Of a stretch of 12,749 bases of DNA, positions 11,738 through 12,749 are shown piece by piece (the stretch's first letter is position 1; the number at the start of each line of letters is the position of its first letter). The notes under the pieces are model-generated. The model searched no databases. It had not been told where the DNA came from and saw nothing but the letters and a program-made list of their open reading frames with translations. The position numbers and the translations under genes are program-made. This stretch comes from Bacillota bacterium (lineage in GTDB: Bacteria; Bacillota; Clostridia; Lachnospirales; Lachnospiraceae): NCBI GenBank assembly GCA_023424995.1, contig JAFADH010000325.1, positions 1-12,749 of the forward strand. Reading direction: 5' to 3'.

Positions 11738-11743
11738 ATTATA
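11738..11743 (-). promoter_or_regulatory. -10 element (TATAAT) of the alpha-galactosidase promoter
   Basis: On the - strand TATAAT lies about 36 bases before the GH27 start codon. There is no good -35 at 17 bp (GGATTT there), consistent with a promoter that needs an activator such as the divergent AraC protein. Confidence 0.45.
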
Positions 11744-11751
11744 GAATGAAG

Positions 11752-11790
11752 ATTGCGTTCAAATCCATATAGAAATGTTGCAAATGTTTG
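11752..11790. promoter_or_regulatory. possible AraC-binding direct repeats in the divergent promoter region
   Basis: Two TTGC-containing elements, ATTGCGTTCAAAT (11752-11764) and GTTGCAAAT (11778-11786), lie in the same orientation 26 bp apart, just upstream of the GH27 -10. AraC-type regulators typically bind asymmetric direct repeats in such positions. Similarity between the two is limited, so the call is weak. Confidence 0.25.
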
Positions 11791-11826
11791 TATTTTTCGT
11801 TCATTCCGGCAGGAGAGGAGCTTGTT

Positions 11827-12639
11827 ATGTATTCGGAACATTCGGTTTTCTTAACCAATTGCGGCAGGCAGGACTGCAGCGATATGCACCGCTGGGGTCC
11901 CGGTGTGAGGCAGACCTTTATCATCCATTATGTGGTAAAGGGTGCAGGATATCTTGAGGCGGGAGGAAAAACCTATCGGATAGAGGAAGGGGAAAGCTTT
12001 TGTACTTATCCGGGAGAAGTTATCGCATATTATCCGGATGAAAAGAAACCGTGGGAATATGTGTGGGTGGATTTTGTCGGGAAGGAGGCGTCCGAGCTGC
12101 TGGGGCTGACCTGCTTTCGGAAGCAGGAACCGGTATGCCCCGGGATTAAAAAGGAAGAACTGCTGCCATACTTTGACCGGTTGCGTCAGCTGGATATTTA
12201 TTATCGGAATAAATTGGAGGCTAACGGAATACTCAGATTAATCCTGGGAATCTATGGTGACCGCTGCCCGGCTACAAAATCCGGAGGCATCACCAGGGAG
12301 GACAACAGGCTCTCCAATGCCGTTATGCTGATACAGGCCAATTACTATAAACCGGACTTTCATGTCTCTGATCTATGCGACCGGTTAAACTTAAGCAGAG
12401 CTACGCTCTACCGTCTGTTTCAAAGCTGCCTGTTTATGTCGCCCAACAGCTATCTGCTGCGTTTTCGGCTGGAGCAGGCAAAAAAGCTGCTGGAAATAGG
12501 TCTCTCAGCCAAGCAGACCGCCATGAGCTGCGGTTTTTCGGACCAGTTTTATTTCTCCAGGATATTTAAAATCTATATGGGAAAACCGCCGACCGCTTAT
12601 GCAAAAGAGAAAGGAGGGAGAGAAGGAAGAGCCGGATAA
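11827..12639 (+). CDS. AraC-family transcriptional regulator with cupin domain
   Basis: A 270-residue regulator of the sugar-sensing AraC type. The N-terminal cupin-like part (about 30-85) includes HYVVKGAGYLEAGGKTYRIE and GESFCTYPGEVIAYYPD, then WEYVWVDF. The C-terminal domain (about 163-262) has HTH1 around VSDLCDRLNLSRATLYRLFQ (180-199), HTH2 around SAKQTAMSCGFSDQFYFSRIFK (227-248), and the closing KPPTAY. The ATG at 11827 has a strong SD (AGGAGAGGAG, six-base spacing); an in-frame ATG at 11788 lacks one. Transcribed away from the GH27 gene, it is most likely its activator, responding to an alpha-galactoside or galactose, like MsmR/RafR-type regulators. No sugar transporter is in the window. 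Confidence 0.95.
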   Translation: MYSEHSVFLTNCGRQDCSDMHRWGPGVRQTFIIHYVVKGAGYLEAGGKTYRIEEGESFCTYPGEVIAYYPDEKKPWEYVWVDFVGKEASELLGLTCFRKQEPVCPGIKKEELLPYFDRLRQLDIYYRNKLEANGILRLILGIYGDRCPATKSGGITREDNRLSNAVMLIQANYYKPDFHVSDLCDRLNLSRATLYRLFQSCLFMSPNSYLLRFRLEQAKKLLEIGLSAKQTAMSCGFSDQFYFSRIFKIYMGKPPTAYAKEKGGREGRAG

Positions 12640-12685
12640 CAACCCTCTACTCAATTCCGGCTTATGCAGGTATCAGAATACGGAG

Positions 12686-12700
12686 GAGGTTAAACACCTC
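12686..12700. other. short hairpin downstream of the AraC gene
   Basis: GAGGT and ACCTC (12686-12690, 12696-12700) pair around TAAAC, with possible outer pairing GGAG/CTCC. There is no T run. It could be part of the 3' end of the AraC transcript. Confidence 0.3.
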
Positions 12701-12714
12701 TCGGCTCCATATTC

Positions 12715-12745
12715 AAGCTGGTCATCGACATTATGCGACCAGCTT
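12715..12745 (+). terminator. terminator-like hairpin at the window end
   Basis: AAGCTGGTC (12715-12723) and GACCAGCTT (12737-12745) form a perfect 9-bp stem with a 13-base loop about 75 bases after the AraC stop. The window ends four bases later (AATT), so a T run cannot be checked. Confidence 0.5.
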
Positions 12746-12749
12746 AATT

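Noticed and set aside
12715..12745. Attachment site or transposon end
   Set aside because: The inverted repeat is short, follows a gene end like a terminator, and no recombinase or matching copy is seen in the window.

Overview
The window looks like a chromosomal stretch from a Gram-positive Bacillota, most likely a Clostridia/Lachnospiraceae-type anaerobe. The grounds are GG-rich Shine-Dalgarno (SD) sites before most genes, a BcrA/LanF-type ABC transporter with its own two-component system, a DUF3788 protein, a tandem-HTH MerR regulator, and a GH27 alpha-galactosidase divergent from an AraC regulator. The lineage is inferred from family resemblance, not from a marker gene. I see no rRNA, tRNA, integrase, transposase or CRISPR array.

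Region by region. (1) 1-2209, + strand: the C-terminal end of a probable coiled-coil protein made of 11-bp DNA repeats, a two-TM membrane protein of unknown function, a class I SAM methyltransferase, and a small MORN/YwqK-like protein. (2) 2258-6637, - strand: one five-gene operon in the order BcrA/LanF-type ATPase, two paralogous ABC-2 permeases, OmpR-type response regulator, and a histidine kinase with a very short external loop. It looks like a cationic-peptide/lantibiotic sensing and immunity module (LanFEG or CprABC-like plus two-component system). No peptide synthesis genes are visible. Between the second permease and the response regulator lies an array of eleven 30-bp tandem repeats. 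(3) 6638-7043: promoter region with a dyad, 21-bp-spaced direct repeats and a 15-bp AT-rich tandem repeat. (4) 7044-7604, + strand: a possible 39-residue small protein followed by a DUF3788 protein, closed by a strong bidirectional terminator. (5) 7895-10181, - strand: a MerR regulator with two HTH domains, then an ABC ATPase and an ABC-2 permease. A near-identical 23-bp box occurs in front of both the regulator and the ATPase gene. (6) 10378-11702, - strand: GH27 alpha-galactosidase followed, with a one-base stop/start overlap, by a 63-residue CxxC protein. (7) 11827-12639, + strand: a divergent AraC regulator, then a terminator-like hairpin at the window end.

How they work together (inference): two separate efflux/immunity ABC systems are each paired with a dedicated regulator (a two-component system for one, MerR for the other), next to a small AraC-controlled alpha-galactoside utilisation unit. 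The most unusual structure is the 30-bp array. It appears to be an expansion of the permease-stop/response-regulator-SD junction: the permease stop codon lies in the last unit, the response-regulator SD abuts the first, and every unit keeps a stop codon in the permease frame. The second most notable is the duplicated MerR-linked box, which lies just downstream of a -10-like element at both sites.
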